DNA from: Deltaproteobacteria bacterium
Lineage (GTDB): Bacteria > Desulfobacterota > GWC2-55-46
Direction of reading: 5' to 3'
Length of the DNA stretch: 64,000 nucleotides
Assembly (NCBI GenBank): GCA_015075075.1
Contig: JABTVA010000010.1
Span: 44,158 to 108,157, forward strand
The notes under the pieces are model-generated. The model saw only the letters and a list, made by a program, of their open reading frames with translations. It searched no databases and was not told the origin of the DNA. A program made the translations under genes and the position numbers. Numbering within the stretch: position 1 is the first letter of the stretch; the number at the start of each line of letters is the position of its first letter. Below are positions 54,562 to 63,892 of this stretch, piece after piece.

Positions 54562-55999
54562 GGCCATTCATAGCGATCCTGGCCTCGGCTGTAGTCGTGG
54601 CCCTGATAATCATGTCGAGGAACAGGCCCAACCTTAGAGGCTGGACTATCTCGCGGCCCTCGTCAGGTTCGCGCTCGTTGTCTCGATGTTCCCGGACATG
54701 ATTTCCGGAAGATAATCGAGTATACGCCTTACGGTGCTGCCCGGCATAGAGCTCAAGTTCAGGGTGGACGCGCTCGGGCTCTTCTTCGCGACGACCGCGT
54801 CGTTCCTATGGATAATAGCTACCACCTATTCCATCGGGTACATGCGCTCCCTTAACGAGCACGCGCAGACGCGCTATTACGCCTGCTTCGCCATAGCGCT
54901 CTCCTCGGCCTTGGGCGTCGCCTTCTCCGCGAACCTCTTCACGCTCTATCTCTTTTACGAGATACTGAGCATTATGACGTACCCGCTCGTTGCGCACCAC
55001 GAGGACGACGAGGCCTGGGAGGGGAGCAAGAAGTACATAGTGTACCTCATGGGCGCCTCGAAGACCTTCCTCCTCGGCGCGCTCATACTCACGTACATGA
55101 TAACCGGCACGCTGGATTTCCAGCCCGGCGGCATATTCACCACCGGGATGTCGCAGACGCTCGTTACAATCACCTATGTCTGCTTCCTCCTCGGGTTCGC
55201 AAAGGCCGGCATAATGCCGCTCCATAACTGGCTCCCGTCCGCGATGGTCGCCCCTACTCCGGTGAGCGGACTTCTCCACGCGGTCGCGGTCGTCAAGGTC
55301 GGCGTCTTTTCGGTCGTAAGGGTGATGCTCGATACCTTCGGGATAGACGTCATGTCGGCCTTTAACCTCGGGATGCCGACGGTCTATTTCGTCTCGATAA
55401 CGATACTCGCTGCCTCGGTCATAGCGCTCACCAAGGACGACCTGAAGGCCAGGCTCGCGTATTCCACGGTAAGCCAGCTCTCATACGTCATACTCGGCGT
55501 CGCGCTCCTCACGCCCCACGGCATTTCCGGCGGGATACTGCACATAGGGAACCACGCGTTCTCGAAGATAACGCTCTTTTTCTGCGCGGGCTCGATATTC
55601 GTCGCCTCGCACATAAAAAAGATCAGCAACCTAAGCGGCATAGGGTACAAGATGCCGCTTACCATGGCGGCGTTCACCATCGGGGCCCTGAGCATGATAG
55701 GCGTGCCGGCCATGGCCGGGTTCACGAGCAAATGGTACATGGGCATCGGCGCGATGGAGGCAATGGACACCGTCCCGCTCGTCGTGCTTCTCGCGAGCAC
55801 GGTCCTGAACGCGGCATACTTCCTGCCGATCGTCTTCAAGGCGTACTTCGAGAGCCCTGAGGGGAACGTCCACCTGGAAGGCGTGCAGGAGGCGCCGAAG
55901 TTCGTGCTGGTCCCGCTCCTCGTGACCGCCTTCATAACAGTGGCGATAGGCGTCTACCCCGACTTCCTCCTGTCGCTCGCCGAAAGGGTGCTGCAATGA
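54549..55999 (+). pseudogene. MrpD/NuoL-like proton antiporter subunit, frameshifted near its start
   Basis: From ATG 54549 the chain reads MVSIRPFIAILASAVVVALI, then shifts near 54640 to LAALVRFALVVSMFPDMISG and again near 54715-54730 to LPGIELKFRVDALGLFFATT. From 54734 on the frame is intact (about 420 residues). It is a MrpD-family ion-translocating subunit with FYEILSIMTYPLVAHHEDDE (Glu in the usual place), FAKAGIMPLHNWLPSAMVAP (Lys), and SATVSQLSY-type YSTVSQLSYVIL. It follows nuoN directly and is coupled to the next gene by ATGA. Probably a fourth pumping subunit of this complex I. Confidence 0.85.
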
Positions 56000-56244
56000 G
56001 GCTCGACAAGATATACGAGAACACGGACACCATGAGGCTCCTGAAGTGGGTCTTTTACGCGGCCATGGCAGTATTCATCGCGCTCGATTTCGTGATACCG
56101 AGGCATCACCTGTACTTCTACTGGGACGAGATACCGGGCTTCAGCGCCGTATTCGGCTTCATCTCCTGCGTCCTCATCATCATCGTCTCCAAGGCCCTCG
56201 GGAAGCTGTGGCTCCAGAGGAAAGAGGACTATTATGAAAAATAG
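55996..56244 (+). CDS. Two-helix membrane protein between the antiporter genes
   Basis: An 82-residue protein with helices at about 15-33 and 48-68 and charged ends (MRLDKIYENTD..., ...LQRKEDYYEK). It overlaps the preceding antiporter gene by four bases and precedes the next by 14. Small two-helix subunits (MrpF/MrpG-like or accessory) are common in Mrp-type clusters. Sequence family not recognised; co-expression with the antiporters is clear. Confidence 0.75.
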   Translation: MRLDKIYENTDTMRLLKWVFYAAMAVFIALDFVIPRHHLYFYWDEIPGFSAVFGFISCVLIIIVSKALGKLWLQRKEDYYEK

Positions 56245-56258
56245 CCCCGGGGGAACAA

Positions 56259-58012
56259 ATGGGAATATTTAACTGGATACACCCGGCCTTCATACTCATA
56301 CTCGGCTCCGTCCTCATCCCGGTATTCCAGGGAAGGGTAAGGCAGGCCTATATCCTCCTTCTGCCCGCGCTCGCGTTCGTAACGGTCGCCACCATGTCCT
56401 ACGGGACCTACGGCGTGGTGCCGCTCCTCGGCCAGGAGCTCGTCTTCGGGAGGGTCGACAAGCTCAGCTACGTTTTCGCCTTCATCTTTACGCTCATGGC
56501 CTTCATAAGCGGGGTCTACAGCCTGCACGTCAAGGAGAGCGGACAGCACATAGCGGCCTACGTCTACGCGGGCGGCGCGGTAGGGCTGGCCTTCGCCGGC
56601 GACTACCTGACGCTCTTCGTCTTCGCCGAGTTCATGGCCTTCGCGTCGATGTGCCTCATCCTATTCAGGAGGACCCCCGAGTCAACCAAGGCGGCCTATC
56701 GCTACATACTCGTCCATATATTCAGCGGCATATGCATGCTCGGGGGGGCGCTCCTCCAGTATTCGCATTCCGGGAGCTTCGCGTTCGACGCCGTGACCGC
56801 CGGCGGCTTAGCGTCGGCGCTCCTCCTCATAGGCTTCATAACGAACGCGGCCGTCCCGCCATTCGGCTCGTGGCTGCCGGACGCCTATCCCATGGCCACC
56901 GTGACGGGCGCGGTCTTCATGTCGTCCTTTACGACGAAGAGCGCCATATACACCCTCGCGAGGGGCTTTGCCGGGACCGAGATACTCATAATCCTCGGGA
57001 CGATAATGGCGATATACGGCGTTGTCTACGCGGTCCTTGAAAACGACATCCGGAGGCTTCTGGCCTACCACATCATAAGCCAGGTCGGTTACATGGTGGC
57101 CGCGGTCGGCATAGGCACCGAGCTCGCCATAAACGGCGCGGCCGCCCACGCCTTCGCGCACATACTCTACAAGGGCCTCCTCTTCATGGGCGCCGGTTCC
57201 GTGCTTTACATGACCGGCAGGTCCAAGCTTACGGAGCTCGGCGGCATATACAAGCACATGCCGTGGACCTTCATCCTCTACATGATCGGCGGCTTCGCGA
57301 TATCGTCTGTGCCGCTCTTCAGCGGCTTCGTGAGCAAATCCATAATACCTCGCCGCCGGAGAGTCGCACGGCCGTTATATGGCTCCTCCTTACGCTCGCA
57401 TCGGCAGGTACGTTCCTGCACACAGGGCTCAAGCTCCCGTATTTCACGTTCCTGGGCAAGGACTCCGGGGTGCAGGCAAAGGACCCGCCGCTTAACATGC
57501 TCATCGGCATGGGCCTTGCCGCGTTCATGTGCGTCTTCGTGGGCGTATATCCGCAGTTCCTCTATAGCCTCCTGCCGTACGCGGTTGAATACCACCCGTA
57601 CACTGCGGAGCACGTGGTGTGGACCTCGCAGATACTCCTTTTCACGGCGCTCGGCTTCTGGCTCTACATAAAGAAGCTCGGCGGCGAACAGACGATGAGC
57701 CTCGATACCGACTGGTTCTACCGCAAGGGCTCGGTCATGTTCATGAAGCTCACCTACGGCCTTTTCGCCGCGGTCGACGACATCATAAGCAACCTTTACA
57801 AGCCGATACTTTCAGGGGTAAAGAGGGCTGCGAACTGGTGCTGGGGCTTTGATTTCAAGTGGATAGACGGGATGGTCAACGGCGTGGCCGGGCTCGTGGT
57901 GTATGTCTCCGGAGACCTCCGCCGCATACAGACCGGGAAGCTCCAGCACTACGCGGTCACGATACTCCTCGGACTCCTCTTCTTCATAAACCTCCTCCTT
58001 TTCTTCTCTTAA
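56259..58012 (+). CDS. Second MrpD/NuoL-like antiporter subunit with NuoL-type C-terminal tail (one frameshift)
   Basis: About 585 residues when a frame change near 57345-57360 is bridged (FSGFVSKS to the WLLLTLASAGTFLHTG segment). The core has FVFAEFMAFASMCL (Glu) and NAAVPPFGSWLPDAYPMA. The C-terminal 130 residues are unlike MrpD: SLDTDWFYRKG, then FDFKWIDGMVNGVAGLVVYV and LRRIQTGKLQHYAVTILLGL. This matches the end of NuoL, where a long lateral helix spans the membrane arm. It may replace NuoL, which is missing between nuoK and nuoM. Last gene of the operon; ispE follows nine bases later. Confidence 0.85.
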
Positions 58013-58021
58013 GGCCTTCTC

Positions 58022-58873
58022 ATGCACATGAAGGTCCTTGCCCCGGCCAAGGTGAACCTTTTCCTCAGGGTGCTGGGGAAAAGGCCGGACGGGTACCACG
58101 AGATCTTTTCGCTAATGCAGCCGGTCTCGCTCTATGATGAGATCGAGATATCAGTCTCCGACGGCGACGGCATAGAAGTGGCCTCGGACTCCCCTGATGC
58201 CCCGGGCGGGAGCGAAAACCTCGCCTACAGGGCGGCCAGCCTCTTCCTTGAGAGGGCCGGGCTCAGGAAACGGGTATCGATAGGCATAAAAAAGAGGATA
58301 CCAGTCGGGGCCGGGCTCGGAGGCGGAAGCTCGGATGCCGCGTCGGTCATAATGGCGCTGAACGGGCTTTCAGGGGCCGGGTTTCCCGACCGGGAACTAA
58401 TGGAAATGGGCGCCAGGCTCGGCTCTGATGTGCCATTTTTCTTCCTAAAGGGCCCTGCCCTGGCCAGGGGAAGGGGCGAGGTCCTTGAGAGAGTGAACCT
58501 TCCGCCCCTGTATTACGTCCTTATAAATCCCGGCTTCCATGTGCCGACCGCGTGGGTTTATTCGAGTTTACGCTTGACAAAAAAGGGCGAAAATAATATT
58601 CTTTTGTATTCTTCGGAGGTCTTCGCCGACAGGGAGGGGCTTAAGAAAGCGCTCTCGAACGACCTGGAGGCGGTGACCATCGGAAGGTATCCCGAGATTT
58701 CCGCCCTGAAGGAGAAATTGACCGGGGCCGGCGCCTCCGGGGCCCTCATGTCCGGGAGCGGACCTACCGTCTTCGGCGTATTCCATTCCCGTGAGGATGC
58801 CGAGCGGGCCTACAGGACGCTTGAGTCGAAGGTGGCCCCGCCGGCGCGTATTTTTTTGGCGGAAGGACTGTGA
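58022..58873 (+). CDS. ispE: 4-diphosphocytidyl-2-C-methyl-D-erythritol kinase
   Basis: A 283-residue GHMP kinase of the MEP isoprenoid pathway. LAPAKVNLFLRVLGKRPDGY with catalytic Lys, the glycine-rich ATP loop PVGAGLGGGSSDAAS, and C-terminal LMSGSGPTVFGVF. The pathway feeds the polyprenyl synthase at 9696. The start may be two codons later (MKVLAPAK). It lies only nine bases after the antiporter gene, but no link is implied. Confidence 0.95.
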   Translation: MHMKVLAPAKVNLFLRVLGKRPDGYHEIFSLMQPVSLYDEIEISVSDGDGIEVASDSPDAPGGSENLAYRAASLFLERAGLRKRVSIGIKKRIPVGAGLGGGSSDAASVIMALNGLSGAGFPDRELMEMGARLGSDVPFFFLKGPALARGRGEVLERVNLPPLYYVLINPGFHVPTAWVYSSLRLTKKGENNILLYSSEVFADREGLKKALSNDLEAVTIGRYPEISALKEKLTGAGASGALMSGSGPTVFGVFHSREDAERAYRTLESKVAPPARIFLAEGL

Positions 58874-58907
58874 ACGGCTGAAATGGGCTTCGGCTGCATG
58901 CTCCGGC

Positions 58908-58982
58908 TGGGGCGTCGCCAAGCGGTAAGGCACGGGTTTTGATCCCCGCATTCGGAGTGTCTGAATCCTCCCGCCCCATCCA
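58908..58982 (+). tRNA. tRNA-Gln (anticodon TTG), irregular anticodon and T arms
   Basis: Acceptor TGGGGCG (58908-58914) pairs with CGCCCCA (58972-58978), CCA is encoded, and the D-arm (GCCAAGCGGTAAGGC) is standard. The anticodon loop is TTTTGAT with TTG. The anticodon stem (ACGGG/CCCCG) has two mispairs, and the T-arm reads GGAG-TGTCTGAATC-CTCC, one base longer than the usual GTTCGAATC. Either base errors or an odd tRNA. Position between ispE and prs is the usual one in several delta-type bacteria. Confidence 0.85.
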
Positions 58983-59015
58983 GTTAAAAAGAATAGCCAG
59001 AGGTCGAGACAAGGG

Positions 59016-59954
59016 ATGATTGAGAGGATAAAGGTATTCGCGGGTAATTCGAACAAGCCGCTGGCGGTTGAGATCTGCGACCACCTGGGGATAGAGCTCG
59101 GGAAGTCGGACGTAAGGAGCTTCAGCGACGGCGAGGTCTACGTCGACATACAGGAGAGCGTGAGGGGGGTAGAGGTATACGTCCTCCAGTCGACCTGCAC
59201 TCCCACGAACGACAACCTGATGGAGCTCCTCATAATGCTCGACGCCTTCAAGAGGGCCTCGGCGTCTTCCGTCACCGCGGTAATACCCTATTATGGATAC
59301 GCGAGGCAGGACAGGAAGGTTGCGCCGAGGACGCCGATATCCGCGAAGCTCGTAGCCGACCTCATTACCGTGGCCGGGGCAAAAAGGGCCGTCTGCGTGG
59401 ACCTTCACGCCGGGCAGATACAGGGCTTTTTCAACATACCCGTCGACCACCTTTACGCGACTCCCGTTCTCCTCAATTACATCAGGGAGAACTTCCAGAA
59501 CGACGTGGTTGTGGTGTCGCCGGACGCGGGCGGGGTCGAGAGGGCGAGGGCGTTCGCAAAGAGGCTCGGCGCGACCCTGGCAATAGTGGACAAGAGGCGT
59601 CCGAGCCCCAACGTCTCGGAAGTGATGAACATAATAGGCGAGGTCGAGGGCAAGACCGCCGTGCTCCTCGACGACATGATAGACACGGCAGGCACCATAA
59701 CGCAGGCCGCCGCCGCCCTCCACGAAAAGGGCGCGAAGCAGGTCTATGCCTGCGCCACCCATGCCGTGCTTTCGGGGCCTGCGATTAAGAGGATAAACGA
59801 ATCTCCGATCAAGGAGCTCGTCGTCACCAACACCATACCCAGAACGCAGGGCGCGGATTCGCCCAAGATCAAGAGGCTTTCAATAGGCCCGCTCCTGGGC
59901 GAGGCCATAAAGAGGATACATTTAGGCGAGTCGGTGAGCTCTCTTTTCGTTTGA
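59016..59954 (+). CDS. prs: Ribose-phosphate pyrophosphokinase
   Basis: A 312-residue PRPP synthase making the precursor for nucleotides, His and Trp. [18 protein letters not shown] is the family signature; the PRPP loop is [13 protein letters not shown]; the flexible loop is near [19 protein letters not shown]. Length normal. rplY follows 40 bases later. Confidence 0.97.
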   Translation: MIERIKVFAGNSNKPLAVEICDHLGIELGKSDVRSFSDGEVYVDIQESVRGVEVYVLQSTCTPTNDNLMELLIMLDAFKRASASSVTAVIPYYGYARQDRKVAPRTPISAKLVADLITVAGAKRAVCVDLHAGQIQGFFNIPVDHLYATPVLLNYIRENFQNDVVVVSPDAGGVERARAFAKRLGATLAIVDKRRPSPNVSEVMNIIGEVEGKTAVLLDDMIDTAGTITQAAAALHEKGAKQVYACATHAVLSGPAIKRINESPIKELVVTNTIPRTQGADSPKIKRLSIGPLLGEAIKRIHLGESVSSLFV

Positions 59955-59994
59955 GCGCCGCAGCACCTTAAAGGAATAATACCGGAGGAAACAG

Positions 59995-60642
59995 ATGGAA
60001 AAGATAAACCTTTCAGCAGAGCAGAGGAACGAAACCGGGAACGGACCGGCGCGGAGGCTCCGTGCGAACGGCAAGGTGCCTGGCATCCTGTACGGCCCCG
60101 GCATTGAAAAGGCGGTCGCAGTGGCCCTCGAAAAAAAGGAGCTCGATAAGACGCTCGGGACCGGCGCCCGCGGGAACGTGCTTGTGAACCTCGACATAGC
60201 CGGGGACAAGGTCCGCACCGTGATGTTCAAGGAGGTGCTCCGCCATCCCCTCAAGGGGACCGTGCAGCATGTGGACCTCCTCGAGGTGCAGATGGACCAC
60301 AAGGTCGTGGTCGAGGTGCCGGTGCACCTTACCGGAAAGGCTGCGGGGCTCGCATTCGGCGGCATAGTCCAGCACGAAACGAGGAAGATCAGGATAGAGT
60401 GCCTTCCGGGCAACATCCCGGACAGCATAGATGTGGACATCACCCGGCTCGGAATCGGCGACTCGGTCCACGTCCGGGACATAGTCCTGAACGAGGGGCT
60501 TGAGGCTGTCGACGAACCTGAGCTGACTGTAGTCTCGGTCGTCGCCCCGACAGCCGAGGCCGCGCCCAAGACCGCCGAAGAGGTCGAGGCCGAGCTCGCG
60601 AAGAGCTTCGAGGAGAAGGAAGGGGCCAAGAAGGAAGAGTAA
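59995..60642 (+). CDS. rplY: 50S ribosomal protein L25 (CTC/TL5 form)
   Basis: A 215-residue long-form L25 that binds 5S rRNA. N-terminal L25 domain (GNGPARRLRANGKVPGILYG) and C-terminal TL5-type beta domain (VEVPVHLTGKAAG ... VDITRLGIGDSVHV), ending in an acidic tail. CGGAGGA precedes the ATG. A terminator follows at 60742. Confidence 0.95.
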   Translation: MEKINLSAEQRNETGNGPARRLRANGKVPGILYGPGIEKAVAVALEKKELDKTLGTGARGNVLVNLDIAGDKVRTVMFKEVLRHPLKGTVQHVDLLEVQMDHKVVVEVPVHLTGKAAGLAFGGIVQHETRKIRIECLPGNIPDSIDVDITRLGIGDSVHVRDIVLNEGLEAVDEPELTVVSVVAPTAEAAPKTAEEVEAELAKSFEEKEGAKKEE

Positions 60643-60741
60643 CGCCCGGGACGCTCCAGGCTTGAGTCGCAGCTTCCGTTCCTCTTTATGGCTTTTCCGT
60701 GGAATAAGTGTGGCGGCCGGGCTTTTAAGCTTGGGAATCAG

Positions 60742-60776
60742 AGCCCCTTTGGCCTCCGTTGCCAAGGGGGCTTTTA
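60742..60776 (+). terminator. Intrinsic terminator after rplY
   Basis: AGCCCCTTTGGC pairs with GCCAAGGGGGCT (one mismatch), followed by TTTTAATT. Confidence 0.75.
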
Positions 60777-60791
60777 ATTGAAGCTGACTGA

Positions 60792-61346
60792 ATGACGCTG
60801 ATAATCGGATTGGGAAACCCCGGCGGCGAGTACGCCCTTACCAGGCATAACGCCGGGTTCATGCTCGTGGACATGCTCTCAGCCGAGTACGGGATAGGGC
60901 TATCCGTCAAGGGAAAGGGGCTCCGGGGCAGCGGGCGGATAGCCGGGGAAGAGGTTACGCTCCTTAAGCCGCTCACCTACATGAACCGCAGCGGTCATGC
61001 GGTTTCGGAATTCATCCAGGCCAGTCCACTGGGGCCTGAGAAGATAATCGTGGTTTTCGATGATTGCGACCTGCCCCTCGGGAAGATCCGGATACGCGGG
61101 GGCGGCGGAAGCGGCGGCCACAAGGGCCTGGCATCAATCATTGAAGCCCTGGGCACCAGGGATATCCCGCGCATCCGACTGGGGGTAGGCAGGCCAGATG
61201 AAGGCGACGTAGTCGATTTCGTGCTGAGCCCGTTTCAGCCTTCCGAGCTTCCTGTCGTCGACGAGATGCTCGGCAGGGCGCGGGACGCGGTAGAATCCAT
61301 GATAGCCTGCGGAATAGCGCAGGCTATGAACAAGCATAACAACTGA
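60792..61346 (+). CDS. pth: Peptidyl-tRNA hydrolase
   Basis: A 184-residue Pth recycling peptidyl-tRNA. GLGNPGGEYALTRHNAGFM gives the N-terminal signature with catalytic His19 and Asn20; FDDCDLPLGKIRIRGGGGSG follows. The terminator just upstream suggests its own promoter or read-through. Normal length. Confidence 0.95.
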   Translation: MTLIIGLGNPGGEYALTRHNAGFMLVDMLSAEYGIGLSVKGKGLRGSGRIAGEEVTLLKPLTYMNRSGHAVSEFIQASPLGPEKIIVVFDDCDLPLGKIRIRGGGGSGGHKGLASIIEALGTRDIPRIRLGVGRPDEGDVVDFVLSPFQPSELPVVDEMLGRARDAVESMIACGIAQAMNKHNN

Positions 61347-61410
61347 AGCCACCCATCATAGAACCCGCATCCAGCCCGCCAACAGATTCTGAATGAAAGA
61401 GGGTTTGGTA

Positions 61411-63563
61411 ATGTCCACTCTGGCAAATTACGCACCCCTTTTCGGCATCATCGGTCTTGCCGCAGCCCTTTTGATGTACCTTTATATCAAAAGCCTGCCC
61501 GCAGGGAACGCGAGGATGAGGGAGATATCGGACCTCATCCATTCCGGCTCAATGACATACCTCAAGCGCCAGTATGCGATAATCGTCATCTTTCTCGCCG
61601 GCGTTGCGCTGGCCCTGGCCCTCTCCCTGGGTGTGCCGACGGCAATAGCCTATCTGTCGGGAGGGGCCCTTTCCATGCTTGCCGGCTTTATCGGCATGAA
61701 AGGGGCCACAAAGGCTAACGTAAGGACTGCCGAGGCGGCGCATATCCATAAGCCCGAAGCCTCGCAAGCCCTGGAGGCCGCCTTTTACGGCGGCTCGGTA
61801 ATGGGATTTTCCGTGGCGAGCCTGGGGCTTGTGGGAGTCGGCATATTCTTCCTCGCATTCGGCAGGCCGGAAGAGGCGAAGGTCATAAACGGGTTCGCCA
61901 TGGGTGCTTCCTCGATAGCGCTCTTCGCCAGGGTGGGCGGAGGCATTTTCACCAAGACGGCCGACGTCGGAGCCGACCTCGTGGGCAAGGTCGAGGCCGG
62001 CATACCGGAGGACGACCCCAGGAACCCTGGTGTCGTGGCTGATAACGTGGGAGACAACGTGGGCGACGTCGCAGGGCTGGGGGCGGACATCTTCGAATCC
62101 TACGTGGGCGCGGTCATCGCTTCGGTCGCGCTGGCCGCGACCATTCCCGTTACCGAGCTTGCGGGACTTGGGGCAAGGGAGGCGCTCATTTCCTATCCCC
62201 TGGTCCTCATAATGGCGGGGCTCGCAGCGTCTTTCCTGGGCCTCTTTTCCATACGGGCTCTCGGCAGGCTCGGGCCTGCTCCGGCTTTGAGGTACTCTTC
62301 GATAATATCCGCAGGCGCTTTCCTCGTCCTCGCCTGGTTTGCGACCATATTAACGGGCTGCGGAACGGGCTGTTTCCTTGCGGTTGCCGCCGGGGCGCTC
62401 GGCGGAAGCCTCATCGGCCTCCTGAGCGAATTCTATACGGGAGGAAGGCCGGTCGGAAAGATAGCGAGGTCTTCCACCACCGGGGCCGGCACGAACGTGA
62501 TAACCGGCATAGCTGTCGGGCTTGAGAGCTGCGTACTGCCGGTTGTGGCGATCGGCGCCGTGATATTCATCGCCAACTACGGGGCAGGCATATACGGCAT
62601 AGGCATAGCCGCGGTCGGAATGCTCGCGACCACCGGCATAACGATGAGCGTCGACGCGTACGGCCCCATTGCCGACAACGCGGGGGGCATTACCGAGATG
62701 AGCGCGCTCGGCGACGACGTGAGGGCGATAACCGACACCCTCGATTCGCTCGGGAACACGACGGCCGCCATCGGGAAGGGCTTTGCAATCGGCTCGGCCG
62801 CCCTTACGGCGATAGCGCTCTTTACGGCCTTCGGACAGGCGGTTTCCGCGGCGACCGGAGTGCCGTTCGAGATAACACTTTCGGACCCGCACGTGGTAAT
62901 AGGCCTTCTCGTAGGGGGGACGATACCTTTCTTCATAGGCGCGCTTACAATGACGAGCGTGGGGAAGTCCGCCATGAAGATGGTGGAGGAGATAAGGAGG
63001 CAGTTCAGGGAGATTCCCGGGCTCCTCGAAGGCAGGGCCGGGGTCAAGCCGGACGTCGAGAGGTGCGTGGACATAAGCACCAGGGCCGCCTTGAAGGAGA
63101 TGATACTGCCGGGACTGCTCGCCGCCTCGGCGCCGGTCGTGGTGGGCTTTCTCTTCGGCGCCAAGGCGCTCGGCGGCATGCTTGCCGGGGCTACGGTGAC
63201 CGGCATATTGCTCGCGATTTTCATGGCAAACGCCGGCGGGGCATGGGATAATGCGAAGAAATATATCGAACAGGGCAGGCTTGGCGGCAAGGGCTCTGAC
63301 GCGCACAAGGCGGCAGTGGTGGGCGACACCGTCGGCGACCCGTTCAAGGACACCTCGGGCCCTCGCTCAACATCCTGCTCAAGCTCATCAGCGTGGTCGC
63401 GGTCGTCATCGCCCCGACGCTGGTCGCCTTCCACACCGACAAGGCGCCGAAGGCCGCCGACGCGGGCAGCGTCAAGCCGGTCGTCGCGACCGTCGAGCTC
63501 GAGAAGGTTCAGGTCGACAACGGCCAGGCCGACAAGCTCGAAGGCGCCATCCAGGTGCGCTGA
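61411..63563 (+). CDS. hppA: Membrane-bound ion-pumping pyrophosphatase (one frameshift near the end)
   Basis: A polytopic pyrophosphatase of about 715 residues that pumps H+ or Na+ using PPi. Catalytic blocks: [40 protein letters not shown], and [18 protein letters not shown]. In [16 protein letters not shown] the Ala and Gly sit where K+-independent enzymes have Lys and Thr, so it should be K+-dependent. The frame breaks at about 63361 ([21 protein letters not shown]); one missing base restores it to the TGA at 63563. The last 65 codons use ATC and never ATA for Ile, unlike the rest of the gene. Start at 61411 (MSTLANY); ATG 61393 is an alternative. Confidence 0.92.
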
Positions 63564-63614
63564 GCGCGCTCAGGGGGTGGTCTCAGTAGGCCGCCCTGAT
63601 GAGTGATGCGTGAT

Positions 63615-63646
63615 AAAAGGCGTGGTCCGAGAGGGCCACGCCTTTT
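63615..63646 (+). terminator. Intrinsic terminator after hppA
   Basis: A 14-bp stem (AAAAGGCGTGGTCC with GGGCCACGCCTTTT, one wobble pair) around a GAGA loop, ending in a T-run. Confidence 0.8.
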
Positions 63647-63670
63647 TCGTTCTCGGGGAGAGGAACTGCG

Positions 63671-63892
63671 AACCACGGAGGCACGGAGGCACGGAGATGG
63701 CACGGAGGGAGGGCGAGGCGAACCCCGGAGAGTCGGAGCGGAGTAACCACGGAGGCACGGAGCCACGGAGACGACACGGAGGAAGGAAGACGAGCCCCAG
63801 TGGGGCTGGCCAGTGTGATCGCGAAGAGACGCAGAGGGAGAGCCGAACTCCCTCCTCTCCGTGCTCCCTCTGCGCCTCCGTGTCTCCGTGGT
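63671..63892. repeat. CACGGAG-type direct and inverted repeats
   Basis: At least seven copies of CACGGAG or ACGGAGG lie on the plus strand between 63671 and 63782, in units such as AACCACGGAGGCACGGAG. The inverted form (TCTCCGTG, GCCTCCGTGTCTCCGTGGT) lies at 63855-63892. Spacing is irregular. No gene is supported from 63564 to the end of the window. Confidence 0.8.

Noticed and set aside
63671..63892. CRISPR array
   Set aside because: Repeat units are 7-18 bases, irregularly spaced, without unique spacers, and part of them is inverted.
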